From IMG/VR virus record IMGVR_UViG_3300030382_003005, positions 1 through 38,946 of that record: a stretch of DNA of 38,946 nt. One strand, 5' to 3'. Source of the stretch: a virus. Positions 29,278-38,946 of this stretch are shown piece by piece (the stretch's first letter is position 1; the number at the start of each line of letters is the position of its first letter). A program made the position numbers and the translations under genes. The notes beneath the pieces are model-generated. The model saw nothing but the letters and a program-made list of their open reading frames with translations, did no database searches and was not told the origin of the DNA.

Positions 29278-31859
29278 TGGCAGAAATAATACAACACGAA
29301 ACTCAAGAAGCACAACTATTAAAGTCAAAAAGATCGCCTTTTACTGCTAAAGCACATGCGCCTCAACCATTGAGAGAGGCTGGCTATAATAAGCGGTTAG
29401 AAGCCGATATGTATGGTAAGGTTGGAGGTGCTGTTGATAGAGTAGGAAGAGTGGTCAAGGCATATTCTGATGCAAAAGATGTTACTCTTGCACGTAAGAC
29501 AATGAAATTGATGGATTTTGATCATACTCAAACCATGCTAGATCTATCTACACATTTAAACCAAACTGATCTTGAAAATTTAGATTTAAAGGATACTGTA
29601 GCAAATTGGGAATTCAGACATGATAAAGATAGTGACGGATTTAAAATTGGGAAATCAGATAGTGCTGGTAAGCCTACTCATAGGGTGTTCTCTAAGAAAC
29701 TAGAAGATTACGATATTCCACACAGTCAAAAAGATGCTCTGGAAAAGCACTATAATAGTTTGGAGAAACAGAAAACAGATTATCTTATATCAGCTCTTCC
29801 TGAAATTCTAATTGGTAAAGCAAAATTCCAATTAAATCAAACAACACAGGAAATAAAGAACAAAACTGCAGCGATATTTCAGTTACAAGACAACTATGCA
29901 GTAGAGCTTCCTGAAGGTTATCTTGACTTATATGATGCCGATTCTAAGCGAGACTTAAGTGATGGAGAAGTAGCGGAAATAGAAGCAGCAAGGGATCAGG
30001 CACTCTCTGAGCCAACTAAATATACACTTAATCTTACAAATGATGCTAATTCACAGTTATTGGACTTGTTTGAAGAGTATGATAAGAACTTGCTTGAATT
30101 AATGCATACTGGAGTTCTATCTGCAGAAGAAGCTATTGCACACCAAAGAATCTTCACTCAAGATGTAATGAAACAACAGTTTGATGCAGATGTAAGCAGA
30201 GATGAAGATGGCGCATATCTGAAACTAGCTAATAAAGGGTACTACATAGATCGGAACTTATTGCGTGGGCATAGTTTTACTCAGAAGTTACAACAAAAAA
30301 TGCACATAGACGAAAAGTCTACTAGTCAGTTTGTAACTAATTTTAATTCTAATAAACAGAAAGAAGCTGATAAAGCATTAAAGGTTGCTGAGAAAAATGA
30401 AATAAAAAGTCGTGCAGAGTCTATTACTCGTGAAGTGCAAAAGGAAGACTCATATAATACTATGGACTACGATGAGATAGTACAAACATATAAAGATGCA
30501 GGAGTAGATGAATATATTGCAAAACAACATGCTAACGTATGGGAAGCAAACAAAGCGGCACATTTAGCAGGAGAGACAAATGATGATGTGTCGCTTCAGT
30601 TAAATAATCTTGCTGCAGATATAATGAATGATCATGAAACTTTCAAGTCTCTGTTTTCATATACAACATCAGATGGTCAGGTTCATGCTAAAGAAGGTAA
30701 ACAACTAAAAGATGCACTTATAGAAAAAGGAGAAAGCAGACTTAGACAAAAGAAATTTGATACATTGTCACCTTCAGAACGAGGCCCTGGAGGAGCTGCA
30801 AATGTTAAATTAACTAAAGAGGAAAAAGCTAGGATAGCAAAGACTGCAGGTAAAGTAAAACCAGCTAGTATACAGAAAATGCTTAATACTAAGGAAGCGC
30901 ATACTAAAGAAACCAGGAAACGTGCGCTAATTGGAGCAATAGAACGACAAGCAGGGTCAGCATTAGGCAGAGGAGATATAAAGGAAAGATACTTAGTATG
31001 GGATGCTGATAGAGAAATATATGCACCAGACTATAATAAAATAGAGGCAGTATATAAAAACTCAGGATTTGAATCCAACACAGAGATGGGAATTTATCTT
31101 AATGAAATTGCTAAAACTATAAATGCTGAAGATGAAGCAGAAAGAAAAAGAGTAAGTAACAAGAAGAATGTCAGTAAAGATTTTATGCCTGATCGTATGT
31201 TCAAAAGCGCAATGATGGCAGATAAAGAAGTAATGGAAGAAATGATTATTAATCTTGCATCAGGAGCACAAAATGGGACACTTCTTAAGGCTTTTTCAGA
31301 AGACCCTAGTCAGAGTTACTTCGATGTTCATGCTCGCAGCTACCTTAAAACAGCAGAGGGTCAGAAAGATGCAAATTTTAAAGCAAGATATGAGGCTGGT
31401 GGGGTAAATGGAGTCTTAACAGCAACACAACAACATTATAAGAACCAAGTGACACATGCGTTTGAGCAATTATATGGTATAGAATTAGATTTATTGCCAA
31501 ATGCAAATACTAAAAGAGAAGTATTAGAAGGTTATTATGAAGAATTAACAAAGAATAAAAGTAAAAAGCAGGTAAAGAATGTATATACAGAGAAAGTAGT
31601 AATAAACCAAGTGGAGCGTTTAAAAGCCAGGATTCAACAATTGCAACCTCATGCGATTGGAGGGACACTTACTAGGCAATGTTGGAAAGATGGGAAACAT
31701 GATCTTAATTGTGTGGCAGAATTTGTAAAAGCACATGGGAAATTACCTGATGGATCATCTAATAACAATGCGACAAGTGAGATACTTCTGCAAACACTAG
31801 GTGTTGGGAAAACAACTGACACTGATAAAGGTGTAGAAATGGAAATGGAGCAAAGATGA
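29277..31859 (+). CDS. Large internal virion protein (gp15-like, tentative)
   Basis: 860 residues, helical and charged. N-terminus has FTAKAHAPQPLREAGYNKRL and SDAKDVTLARKTMKLMDF; long helices fill the rest, including ARIAKTAGKVKPASIQKML and RKRALIGAIERQAGS. Two cysteines near the C-terminus (CWKDGKHDLNC). No lytic or nuclease motif seen. Position and size fit the T7 gp15 slot: a core protein ejected ahead of the DNA. Family assignment by position and composition only. Confidence 0.6.
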   Translation: MAEIIQHETQEAQLLKSKRSPFTAKAHAPQPLREAGYNKRLEADMYGKVGGAVDRVGRVVKAYSDAKDVTLARKTMKLMDFDHTQTMLDLSTHLNQTDLENLDLKDTVANWEFRHDKDSDGFKIGKSDSAGKPTHRVFSKKLEDYDIPHSQKDALEKHYNSLEKQKTDYLISALPEILIGKAKFQLNQTTQEIKNKTAAIFQLQDNYAVELPEGYLDLYDADSKRDLSDGEVAEIEAARDQALSEPTKYTLNLTNDANSQLLDLFEEYDKNLLELMHTGVLSAEEAIAHQRIFTQDVMKQQFDADVSRDEDGAYLKLANKGYYIDRNLLRGHSFTQKLQQKMHIDEKSTSQFVTNFNSNKQKEADKALKVAEKNEIKSRAESITREVQKEDSYNTMDYDEIVQTYKDAGVDEYIAKQHANVWEANKAAHLAGETNDDVSLQLNNLAADIMNDHETFKSLFSYTTSDGQVHAKEGKQLKDALIEKGESRLRQKKFDTLSPSERGPGGAANVKLTKEEKARIAKTAGKVKPASIQKMLNTKEAHTKETRKRALIGAIERQAGSALGRGDIKERYLVWDADREIYAPDYNKIEAVYKNSGFESNTEMGIYLNEIAKTINAEDEAERKRVSNKKNVSKDFMPDRMFKSAMMADKEVMEEMIINLASGAQNGTLLKAFSEDPSQSYFDVHARSYLKTAEGQKDANFKARYEAGGVNGVLTATQQHYKNQVTHAFEQLYGIELDLLPNANTKREVLEGYYEELTKNKSKKQVKNVYTEKVVINQVERLKARIQQLQPHAIGGTLTRQCWKDGKHDLNCVAEFVKAHGKLPDGSSNNNATSEILLQTLGVGKTTDTDKGVEMEMEQR

Positions 31860-33793
31860 GCGATATATCAGTAGAAAGTATAGATGCAACACGAGAAATG
31901 CAAAGAGAGATGGCAGTCTCTTTTGGAGATGATCCGAGTTATTCAATGTTCCAGTTCCAAAAGGATTTAGTAGCAAAAAGCCCTAAATACCAATCATTAG
32001 CTGCATTATTCGATATATGGGATATTATGCCTAAATCTAACAAGGCAGATGTAGTAAAGTCTATTAATATGGGGATAGAAAGTTATAAAAAATTAGAAGC
32101 ATCATTTACTGAGGATGACTTTAATGATAGAAAAACATTTATTTTAGATGCTCTAAATAATGCCCTCCCATCAATCTTAGAACACAAAGATCACAAAGCA
32201 AGGCATTGGAAACTAGTATGGGATCATGCAAGTGCTGAGATTTTTAAGGGTTCTAATAATTCTTTCCACAGTTGGAAAACTCAAGTAATGGATTCAATAC
32301 ACACACTATATGGAGAAACTACAGTATTGAGGAATAATACACCCATGAAAGTTGGGTTCCCTAAAGCATTGTTAGAAGCAGCAGATGTAGGTCAGGATCA
32401 ATGGACTGATTCAAACAACTACTTCTTTGCAATGGCACATAGGAAATATAAAGGCTCTTTATCCTTTGTACCAAGACTAGATATAGTTAATGAAATGAGA
32501 GCGCAAAAAAAGTGGGCTGAGTCATTTAGAACTAAAGGAGATGTGCCCAAAGATGATGGAACATATATTGATGAACAAGGGAAAAAAAGACAACGCATAA
32601 ATACACCCTGGAATGCATATGATCCTGAAGATGATAAATGGATGAAAGCACAAGAAAACCAGATTAGTAATTATAATCCACAATGGAAACAAATATACGA
32701 AGATATAGTTACTAATGGTAAAGGGAACATATGGATAGAGAGAATTAATGACTCTAAAGACTTAAACAGGATCAGGCTAGTAATTGTTAAAGGTGATCGC
32801 AACTTCCCTGATGACGTAGAAATAATAGGTGATGTATATGGGATGAATCAGGGGCAGAGTGAAACGGCAGGATTTAGCAGAGATAACGCAATAAAATTCA
32901 TGCAAGCAAGACAAGCATGGCAATGGGGGAATTCAACAGATGATGCGTGGGATGCACAAGATTGGATACACTCAATCGTAAAGAATTTTGAACAATATGT
33001 TAATCGTAAGATTCGTCAGTTTGATGGTTTAGTAGATAGTGCTAATAAGACATTGGGTATGGGTGGAGCAAAACAAAAATCTCCATTATTGGATTTAGAT
33101 TGGATTCCAATAGAAGAAGGAGGAGATTTAAGTAGAGACGAGATTGAAGTTTTATATAATGCATACAGTAAAACTGCATGGGAAAAGAAACATAAAAGAA
33201 AATTTGATCCACAAGAACATGCAACTGGCGGATATAGAGGATTAGATGGTTATAGTGATTTGTCTACAACTTCATTTGGTGGCAGATATGCAACAGAATT
33301 TACATTGCCAGGAAGAGTTGAAGCAGATATGTTTTTAGAACCATTATACAACGAGATAATTGCACATGAGAAGTCTATTGGGAGAAAATTAAAATCAAGA
33401 CATGAAGAAGGATGGGAGGAGGACATAGAAGTACTCTATGATATAGTCCAAGTAGTAAAAAGCAGACTTGACAGGAATCCAGACATCTTTGACACAGGGA
33501 AATCAATATTCAGTTATGTATTAAATGATGATGGTTCCCAAAATTTGTTTTTCCAGCCAAAAGCAGAACCAAGTAATAGACTTGATCCCAAACGATACGA
33601 ACAAACACCTATACCAGATTGGATTGGTAGAGGTATAAAACATTTACAAGGTGAAAAAGGGAAGGCATTATTTGATATTGCCAGAAAACTAAGCCCATAT
33701 GTACCAGATAAAGATAGACCAAAATCAAAAGCAGAAATACTTGACCCTAGTACATGGGACTTACACCCACCAATGCATGGATGGTTAGATTAA
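31856..33793 (+). CDS. Large virion protein, ejection cluster
   Basis: 645 residues, acidic/charged, helical with aromatic patches (FQFQKDLVAKSPKYQSLAAL, YNPQWKQIYEDIVTNGKGN, KFMQARQAWQWGNSTDDAW). No family recognised. ATGA overlap upstream and direct junction (TAA then ATG) downstream place it in the ejection-protein series. It ends DPSTWDLHPPMHGWLD. Confidence 0.55.
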   Translation: MSDISVESIDATREMQREMAVSFGDDPSYSMFQFQKDLVAKSPKYQSLAALFDIWDIMPKSNKADVVKSINMGIESYKKLEASFTEDDFNDRKTFILDALNNALPSILEHKDHKARHWKLVWDHASAEIFKGSNNSFHSWKTQVMDSIHTLYGETTVLRNNTPMKVGFPKALLEAADVGQDQWTDSNNYFFAMAHRKYKGSLSFVPRLDIVNEMRAQKKWAESFRTKGDVPKDDGTYIDEQGKKRQRINTPWNAYDPEDDKWMKAQENQISNYNPQWKQIYEDIVTNGKGNIWIERINDSKDLNRIRLVIVKGDRNFPDDVEIIGDVYGMNQGQSETAGFSRDNAIKFMQARQAWQWGNSTDDAWDAQDWIHSIVKNFEQYVNRKIRQFDGLVDSANKTLGMGGAKQKSPLLDLDWIPIEEGGDLSRDEIEVLYNAYSKTAWEKKHKRKFDPQEHATGGYRGLDGYSDLSTTSFGGRYATEFTLPGRVEADMFLEPLYNEIIAHEKSIGRKLKSRHEEGWEEDIEVLYDIVQVVKSRLDRNPDIFDTGKSIFSYVLNDDGSQNLFFQPKAEPSNRLDPKRYEQTPIPDWIGRGIKHLQGEKGKALFDIARKLSPYVPDKDRPKSKAEILDPSTWDLHPPMHGWLD

Positions 33794-34759
33794 ATGATAT
33801 TTCAAGAATACTCACATGAAGCTCCAAGTGTATATGCTAGGAGTCGTTTAAACGCAGCAGCAACTAGATGGCATAGTGGTTCATTAGATGCTTTTACTTC
33901 TGCAATAGAAGAAACACATGGTCAGTATACAATATTAGGATGGATGGTAGATGAGGCAAGAGAGTCACTATTGGGGCCTCAAACTCAAATTGCTGAAAAA
34001 GAATGGAATAAAGACCATTATTTATGGCGAGAAGATATTAAATGGACACCAGACTTAACAGTAGAAGTTGCTGAAGTGAGAAGGAATAGATCGGATCGGA
34101 TCAGGGATTTATCCTTTAGACGAGCAAATGTTGACTTCTGGAGTCTTCCAAACTTATCTGGTACATTACTTGGTGCTATGGGGTCGCCTGAGAATTTAAT
34201 AGCATGGGGAGGTATGGTTGGTAGAGCAGGAGCATTAATGGGGGCAGGTGCGAAAGTGACTACATTTGGGAAATACATAAAGCCAATACCTCAAGGGGCA
34301 ACAGATGCGTTTGTGGCAGATACTCTATTTCAAACAGTTAAAGCAGGAGTTCAGTTAAACAGAGGAGAAGATATAGATTGGTTACATGCTGGTATTGAAG
34401 TAGCATTAGCAACAGCAACAGGTGGTATTTTAGGGACTGTACCAATGGCTTTACAAATTGCTAATAAAGTACCCGATGTATTTAAGCCAGCTCTTATGAA
34501 AAAGAGTCTGAATGATCTAGCAAATGGCAAACCTGTACAAGCATTTAAAGGTAATCCAAAAAGACATGTTGAAGAAGAATTAAATCCAGAAGCAAAAATA
34601 GAGGAGCTGAATCAACGTATGGAAGATATTAAGGATACAAGTGCAGAATTAACTAAAGACTTTTCCCTTGCAGCAGGGAAAGAATACGTTCAACATTCTA
34701 TTGGAGGATTCAGGAAACTTATTAATAAAGTAGCAAACTGTGTAAGGAATAGCTCATGA
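33794..34759 (+). CDS. Internal virion protein with Gly/Ala-rich membrane-active segments
   Basis: 321 residues. After a charged N-terminus come amphipathic hydrophobic blocks (NLSGTLLGAMGSPENLIAWG, MVGRAGALMGAGAKVTTFG and VALATATGGILGTVPMALQIA, ~125-235), typical of ejection proteins that insert into the host envelope. C-terminus is charged (EELNPEAKIEELNQRMEDIK) and ends CVRNSS. No enzymatic motif. Stop overlaps the next start (ATGA). It and the next gene may be one split large ejection protein. Confidence 0.6.
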   Translation: MIFQEYSHEAPSVYARSRLNAAATRWHSGSLDAFTSAIEETHGQYTILGWMVDEARESLLGPQTQIAEKEWNKDHYLWREDIKWTPDLTVEVAEVRRNRSDRIRDLSFRRANVDFWSLPNLSGTLLGAMGSPENLIAWGGMVGRAGALMGAGAKVTTFGKYIKPIPQGATDAFVADTLFQTVKAGVQLNRGEDIDWLHAGIEVALATATGGILGTVPMALQIANKVPDVFKPALMKKSLNDLANGKPVQAFKGNPKRHVEEELNPEAKIEELNQRMEDIKDTSAELTKDFSLAAGKEYVQHSIGGFRKLINKVANCVRNSS

Positions 34760-37209
34760 TCAATCCATGTAAAGATATATTACGTGACTCAGGCTTTAAT
34801 AGTTTAGAGGCAGATGATGTTCTTGATAAGATCAGGAATTCTAATAAAAGCCTTGATGAACTTACAGAAGATCTTATCTTTAAACAAGAGAAGAAAGATT
34901 TCCATCCTCAGATGCAGGATCGTAGTTTTACAATAGGCAGTTCTTATTTAGATGCAATGGCATCAGTAGCTTCCACATTGAAGAAACCATATAAGACAAT
35001 AATGAAATACTTTGGTTCGGATCAAAATGGAATTGCACAACGATCACAAAGTAGATGGATTAGTTTGTTATCTAGGTACACAGCAGAAACAGGAGTAAGT
35101 ACTAGAGATTTCTTTAAAATGATTAATGGTGGTATCTGGGCAGACTCATATGAAGGGTTCCGTATAGCATTTGTTAGAGAAATGGGACATGATGGCGAAA
35201 ATATGATTGCAGGAGATGTCCTTGCAAATAAACTGGCAAACTCAGTAAAACGTAATTGGAGACTAGATATTGAAGAAGCGAATCTTTATGGTGCAGGGCT
35301 AAAGTTCAAGAAACTATGGATGACAAATCAATATCATAATTCTGAATTATTGATAGAGCATGGAGCAGACAACTGGATAAGAGATATGCTCAAGGCAATA
35401 GATGAGGAAGCAACTATTGAAAATATTAGACATTTCTATCCAGAACTTGCAAAAATATCGGATGACAAATTTGATCTAGAAAAATTCCTTGCCAATACTC
35501 ATCAGGCGATAAAAGAAGGAAGGACTACTGGATCAGGGATACTTGCGGAACAGTTTAAACTACATAGGATTTTTGAGTTTAAATCAGCAGATACACTTTG
35601 GGAATATAATGTAAAATATGGTCACAAGAACCTTGCACATGCAATATTACAAAATCAGGAGATGTTTCAGAAATACCTAACCATTGGCGAAACAATGGGA
35701 TTTGGTAAAGAAACGAGAAAAACGTTAAAGACTCCATTAGCTGATGGCACTACTGAAGTAACAGAAGTTTTTGATCCTATCTTGGAAACAAGAAAAATGT
35801 TTCAAGCATTGAAGGATATGGGGAAGTTATCTGCACATGAACATAGCCAGTTAAGCGCAGTATTTAGAGAAATAACAGGAGATAATTTAATCGTTGGTTC
35901 TCCAATGAGAGCAAGTATGGTACAAAACTTCATTGCATGGCAATCAATGGCAGTATTAGGTAAATCCATGTTTTCTACAGTATCCGATCTAGGTAGTGCT
36001 GCAATAATGCTCCATAATCAGGGAGTTGGACCAGGGCAGGGATATTATGGATTAATTAAACATACATTAAGACAGTTCACTTCTGAACTATCTGAAACAG
36101 AAAAAAAATTAGTGTGGCAAGCATTACATACTGCAACTGATGGAACACTAATGTCTAATGCAAGCAGAATGGCTGTTGGACAAAAAACTGGTGGAATGCT
36201 CGCAAGAGGTGCAAATGAAATGTTTCATATAAGTGGATTAAATGGTGCAACTAATGCAATGCGTAATGGGTATGCATATATGTCATCTAATATATTAGCA
36301 AATAATCTAAAAAAAAATTGGGATGATTTACTACCAATGTACAAGAAAGATTTCTTGGAAAAGCATGATATTACTAAACAAGATTGGGAAGTACTGCAAG
36401 AAATAGGAAGTTTCAATGCAAAATTATGGAAAAAAGATGCGAATAAGCTTGAAAATTATGTTACAATGGATCATATTCTAGAAAGAGGTAAAGAATTAAA
36501 TATAAAAGGAATTACAAAATTAGCACGTAAAATAGATAATTACTTTATTCAAGACTCACGATCTGCAATACCAGAAGCTAAAGTAAGAGATAGAGCTATA
36601 CTACATGGCAACCATGACAGAGGTAGTTGGATGGATGTCACAAGAAGACTTTTAACAGTATTTAGATCATATCAATCACAGTTAGTAAGAAACTTATATC
36701 CACGTATTTATGAGTTAGGTCTTCCATCAGTAGTACATGTTGTACCATTTATGGGATTAGGTTATACTTCAATTGCACTTAAGAATTTAGTTAAAGGTAA
36801 AGAACCACCACCAGTGGACGATCCTGAGTTATGGCTGGAAGCATTAAATCATAGTGGACTAGCACCTATAATCGGTGATTTTATAGTAGGAGAATTTTCA
36901 AGGTATGACCATGACATGAGAGCAGTAACACAGACTGTCGGTGGTATTAGTGCTACTAAATTTAAAGGCTTTGGAGAACTGATGGTAGGACTATGGGATG
37001 GAAGTACAGGAGCAGCAGAAGTATGGAATTCCATTCGTTACAACACTCCATTTGCAAATTTATTTTATACAGAAGCAGCTATAAATTATGGGCTGCATTA
37101 TGCAATGATGGAATCTCTTAAACCTAGATACTTATATGGATTAGAAGCACAAGCTGCAAGTACAGGTAGTGATTTCTTTTATGAACCTAGCAATCTATAT
37201 GGGAGTTAA
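34756..37209 (+). CDS. Large internal virion / ejection protein
   Basis: 817 residues. N-terminus: INPCKDILRDSGFNSLEADD, a helical series, then a hydrophobic central half (FIAWQSMAVLGKSMFSTVSD, IMLHNQGVGPGQGYYGLI, NEMFHISGLNGATNAMRNGY) and MDVTRRLLTVFRSYQSQLVR. This resembles the C-terminal part of giant podovirus internal virion proteins (T7 gp16-like position), which form the periplasm-spanning channel. No lytic transglycosylase motif seen. Ends before the tail fibre. Confidence 0.65.
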   Translation: MINPCKDILRDSGFNSLEADDVLDKIRNSNKSLDELTEDLIFKQEKKDFHPQMQDRSFTIGSSYLDAMASVASTLKKPYKTIMKYFGSDQNGIAQRSQSRWISLLSRYTAETGVSTRDFFKMINGGIWADSYEGFRIAFVREMGHDGENMIAGDVLANKLANSVKRNWRLDIEEANLYGAGLKFKKLWMTNQYHNSELLIEHGADNWIRDMLKAIDEEATIENIRHFYPELAKISDDKFDLEKFLANTHQAIKEGRTTGSGILAEQFKLHRIFEFKSADTLWEYNVKYGHKNLAHAILQNQEMFQKYLTIGETMGFGKETRKTLKTPLADGTTEVTEVFDPILETRKMFQALKDMGKLSAHEHSQLSAVFREITGDNLIVGSPMRASMVQNFIAWQSMAVLGKSMFSTVSDLGSAAIMLHNQGVGPGQGYYGLIKHTLRQFTSELSETEKKLVWQALHTATDGTLMSNASRMAVGQKTGGMLARGANEMFHISGLNGATNAMRNGYAYMSSNILANNLKKNWDDLLPMYKKDFLEKHDITKQDWEVLQEIGSFNAKLWKKDANKLENYVTMDHILERGKELNIKGITKLARKIDNYFIQDSRSAIPEAKVRDRAILHGNHDRGSWMDVTRRLLTVFRSYQSQLVRNLYPRIYELGLPSVVHVVPFMGLGYTSIALKNLVKGKEPPPVDDPELWLEALNHSGLAPIIGDFIVGEFSRYDHDMRAVTQTVGGISATKFKGFGELMVGLWDGSTGAAEVWNSIRYNTPFANLFYTEAAINYGLHYAMMESLKPRYLYGLEAQAASTGSDFFYEPSNLYGS

Positions 37210-37211
37210 GG

Positions 37212-38849
37212 ATGCTTACTTCTACAGATAATACATACGAAGTTACAGGTGCAACAGCCTCTACATCTTATACTTTTAATTATCCAATACATAAAGCAGC
37301 GGATCTTAAGGTTTATGTAGCTGGAGTTAGATATGAAACTGATCATGCTACATATGCACATACTGTAACGGTAGCAACGAACAAACAATCTGCAAGTGTT
37401 GCTTTTACTACTCCTGCCTCAGTTAATGAATTAGCACTAAAATTCGAAAGAATAGTTGAATATAAGCAGGAAACTGATCTCGCCAATAATTCCCTCTTTG
37501 ATGCAGAGTCTTTAGAAACTACTTTAGATAATATAGTGATGCAGACTCAGCAAGCAGGAGTAAGAGCTTCTTCATCACTAGGATTTGATCCAGGTCTTGC
37601 TGAAAGTGAGTATGAAACTACTGTTACTGATGCAGGAACACTAAATAAAACACAAGATGACAGAAAGAACACTTTTCTAATATTTGATGATGATGGAGAT
37701 ATTGATGTAACAACTTTTACAAAAGGAAATGTTGATACACTTGCTGGTTTAAATGATGAAATAGTAACTGTAGCAGGAGAAATAGATCCTACCAATAATA
37801 TTGCAACTGTAGCAGGACAAGATGCAAATATAACAACACTTTCAACAAATATCGGGAATATAGCAATAATCGGAGATGATTTATCAGGTACATTTTCAAG
37901 TATTGAAGATTGTGGTAATATTGGAGATCCTGTAACTGGAGGTTCAGGAACTTCTAATATAACAACTGTTGCAGGAAAGGCTACTGAAATAGGAAGGTTA
38001 GGAACAGAAGCAGCTGTTGCAGATATGGCAATACTTGGTACTGATGCTATAGTAACAGATATGGATTTATTAGGTGCTCCTGGAGTAATAGGTGATATAG
38101 AAACTGTTGCAGATAGTATTGAAGATGTAAATCGTTATGCGGCTGAATATATTATATCTGATTCAGAACCTAGTTCACCCACACCAGAAGCAGGAGATTT
38201 ATGGTATGACGGAACCAATGATGTACTAAAGTTTCATAATGGTAGTGAATTTGTAGCAATAAACGAAGGTGATATTACAGCAGTTACAGCAGGAACAGGA
38301 ATAACTGGAGGAGGAACATCAGGTGGTGTCACTGTAAGTCATACAGCACATACAGGTGATGTAACAGGTGCTACTGAACTTACTATTGGGGATGAAAAAG
38401 TTACTCTTGCTAAACAAGCTAACTTAGCGGCAGATAAAATAATAGGTAGAGCTAATGGTGCTGGTACTGGTGTACCAACAGCGTTAACAGCAACTCAGGT
38501 TCGTACTATAATAAATGTTGAAAGTGGTGCAGATGTAACAGATGCAACAAATGTTGCAGCAGCTGGAGCATTAATGGATAGTGAGTGTACAAACCTTGCT
38601 GCTGTTAAAGCATTTACTGGTGAAGCTGGTGCAACTGCAGATCAAACACAAGGTGATATTAATGGATTAGCAATAACTACAGTAGGAGCATTAGATTCAG
38701 GTTCAATTGCTACTGGATTTGGTACTATAACTACAACAGGTTTGATAACAGCAAATGGTGGTATTGAAACAGATACTAATTCAAAAGTAGTTCAAAAAGG
38801 ATCTTTTTTACAAAATTCATCTCATCAATCTTGGGTATTAGGATATTAG
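37212..38849 (+). CDS. Tail fibre protein (T7 gp17-like N-terminus)
   Basis: 545 residues. Residues ~1-115 match the T7 fibre N-terminal anchoring domain pattern: TYEVTGATASTSYTFNYPIH, KVYVAGVRYE, the VAFTTPASVNELALKFERI strand and the LFDAESLETTLDNIVMQTQQ helix. Then come Asn/Ile/Gly/Thr-rich coiled and beta repeats (NITTVAG, TGGGTSGGVTVSH), and a short distal part ending SHQSWVLGY. It binds the tail tube A/B complex and recognises the host. The distal receptor domain is unlike known proteins. Confidence 0.8.
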   Translation: MLTSTDNTYEVTGATASTSYTFNYPIHKAADLKVYVAGVRYETDHATYAHTVTVATNKQSASVAFTTPASVNELALKFERIVEYKQETDLANNSLFDAESLETTLDNIVMQTQQAGVRASSSLGFDPGLAESEYETTVTDAGTLNKTQDDRKNTFLIFDDDGDIDVTTFTKGNVDTLAGLNDEIVTVAGEIDPTNNIATVAGQDANITTLSTNIGNIAIIGDDLSGTFSSIEDCGNIGDPVTGGSGTSNITTVAGKATEIGRLGTEAAVADMAILGTDAIVTDMDLLGAPGVIGDIETVADSIEDVNRYAAEYIISDSEPSSPTPEAGDLWYDGTNDVLKFHNGSEFVAINEGDITAVTAGTGITGGGTSGGVTVSHTAHTGDVTGATELTIGDEKVTLAKQANLAADKIIGRANGAGTGVPTALTATQVRTIINVESGADVTDATNVAAAGALMDSECTNLAAVKAFTGEAGATADQTQGDINGLAITTVGALDSGSIATGFGTITTTGLITANGGIETDTNSKVVQKGSFLQNSSHQSWVLGY

Positions 38850-38858
38850 GATAATATA

Positions 38859-38946
38859 ATGGCTAAGCAACTACAATTAAGACGGGGAACTACTTCAGAA
38901 CATGCTTCTTTTACTGGAGCAGTAGGAGAAATAACAGTTGATACCG
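38859..38946 (+). CDS. Second fibre/host-recognition protein, partial at right edge
   Basis: The first 29 codons read MAKQLQLRRGTTSEHASF and TGAVGEITVDT. The QLRRGTT...FTGAVGE.TVDT phrase is the N-terminal domain found on many phage fibre and host-specificity proteins. It is translated just after the gp17-like gene (ATG at 38859) and its downstream part is outside the window. Confidence 0.65.
   Translation, partial: MAKQLQLRRGTTSEHASFTGAVGEITVDT

Noticed and set aside
37212-38946. Diversity-generating retroelement near the tail fibre, by analogy with BPP-1
   Set aside because: No reverse transcriptase and no template/variable repeat pair seen in this window.

Overview
The window is most of the genome of a tailed, podovirus-type bacteriophage with AT-rich DNA. 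It probably infects a Gram-negative, perhaps marine, bacterium, but the host is not readable from this sequence. Evidence for a phage: a terminase pair, a T7/BPP-1-type portal (head-tail connector), scaffold, capsid, tail-tube proteins A and B, several large internal virion (ejection) proteins and a T7-like tail fibre. I see no integrase, phage RNA polymerase, DNA polymerase, primase or helicase, no tRNA gene and no CRISPR array. Both edges cut genes: a peptidase M15 endolysin on the left and a second fibre-like gene on the right.

Layout. (1) 1-303, plus strand: end of the endolysin gene; its stop codon interlocks with that of the next gene. (2) 300-10570, minus strand: about 20 small early genes. 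They include SSB, a RusA resolvase, a coiled-coil protein ending in an RNA polymerase alpha-CTD-like domain, two helicase-loader/replication-initiator-like proteins, a single-strand annealing protein, a YqaJ exonuclease, a small Cro-like HTH protein, an MGLDMYA-family protein, a DUF932 protein, a DnaJ-type zinc-ribbon protein and small membrane proteins. Intrinsic terminators at 10086-10120 and 9191-9222 (and a weak one at 6991-7010) cut this arm into separate units. Hairpin-rich gene-free stretches lie at 6565-7035 and 9831-10085. (3) 10571-11420: divergent control region with repeats, a strong late promoter (TTGACA, 18 bp, TATACT at 11277-11306) and a candidate leader ORF. (4) 11421-38946, plus strand: late genes, tightly packed with ATGA or TAATG overlaps. 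The order is small terminase, two duplicated acidic proteins, two small ORFs, an 828-residue basic protein, an HNH nuclease, large terminase, two tagged proteins, portal, Bbp19-like protein, scaffold, major capsid protein, a small virion protein, tail tubes A and B, a cupin, five ejection-type proteins, and fibres.

How the genes work together. The early arm looks like a lambda/P22-style strategy: recruit the host replisome, then make concatemers by recombination using exonuclease, annealing protein, SSB and RusA. Terminase packages these into a T7/BPP-1-type virion. The host RNA polymerase presumably transcribes everything, which makes the phage-encoded alpha-CTD-like protein and the Cro-like protein with its palindromic sites the obvious candidate regulators.

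The most unusual signals are: the alpha-CTD/coiled-coil protein; a C-terminal SRxG...LRR tag shared by four otherwise mostly unrelated proteins flanking the large terminase; paired TTCAC-N3-GTGAA operators near a small HTH gene; a recurring AAAGGT intercistronic module at seven early genes; a small control-region ORF whose start codon lies inside a stem; and an HNH nuclease next to a giant basic protein in the packaging cluster.
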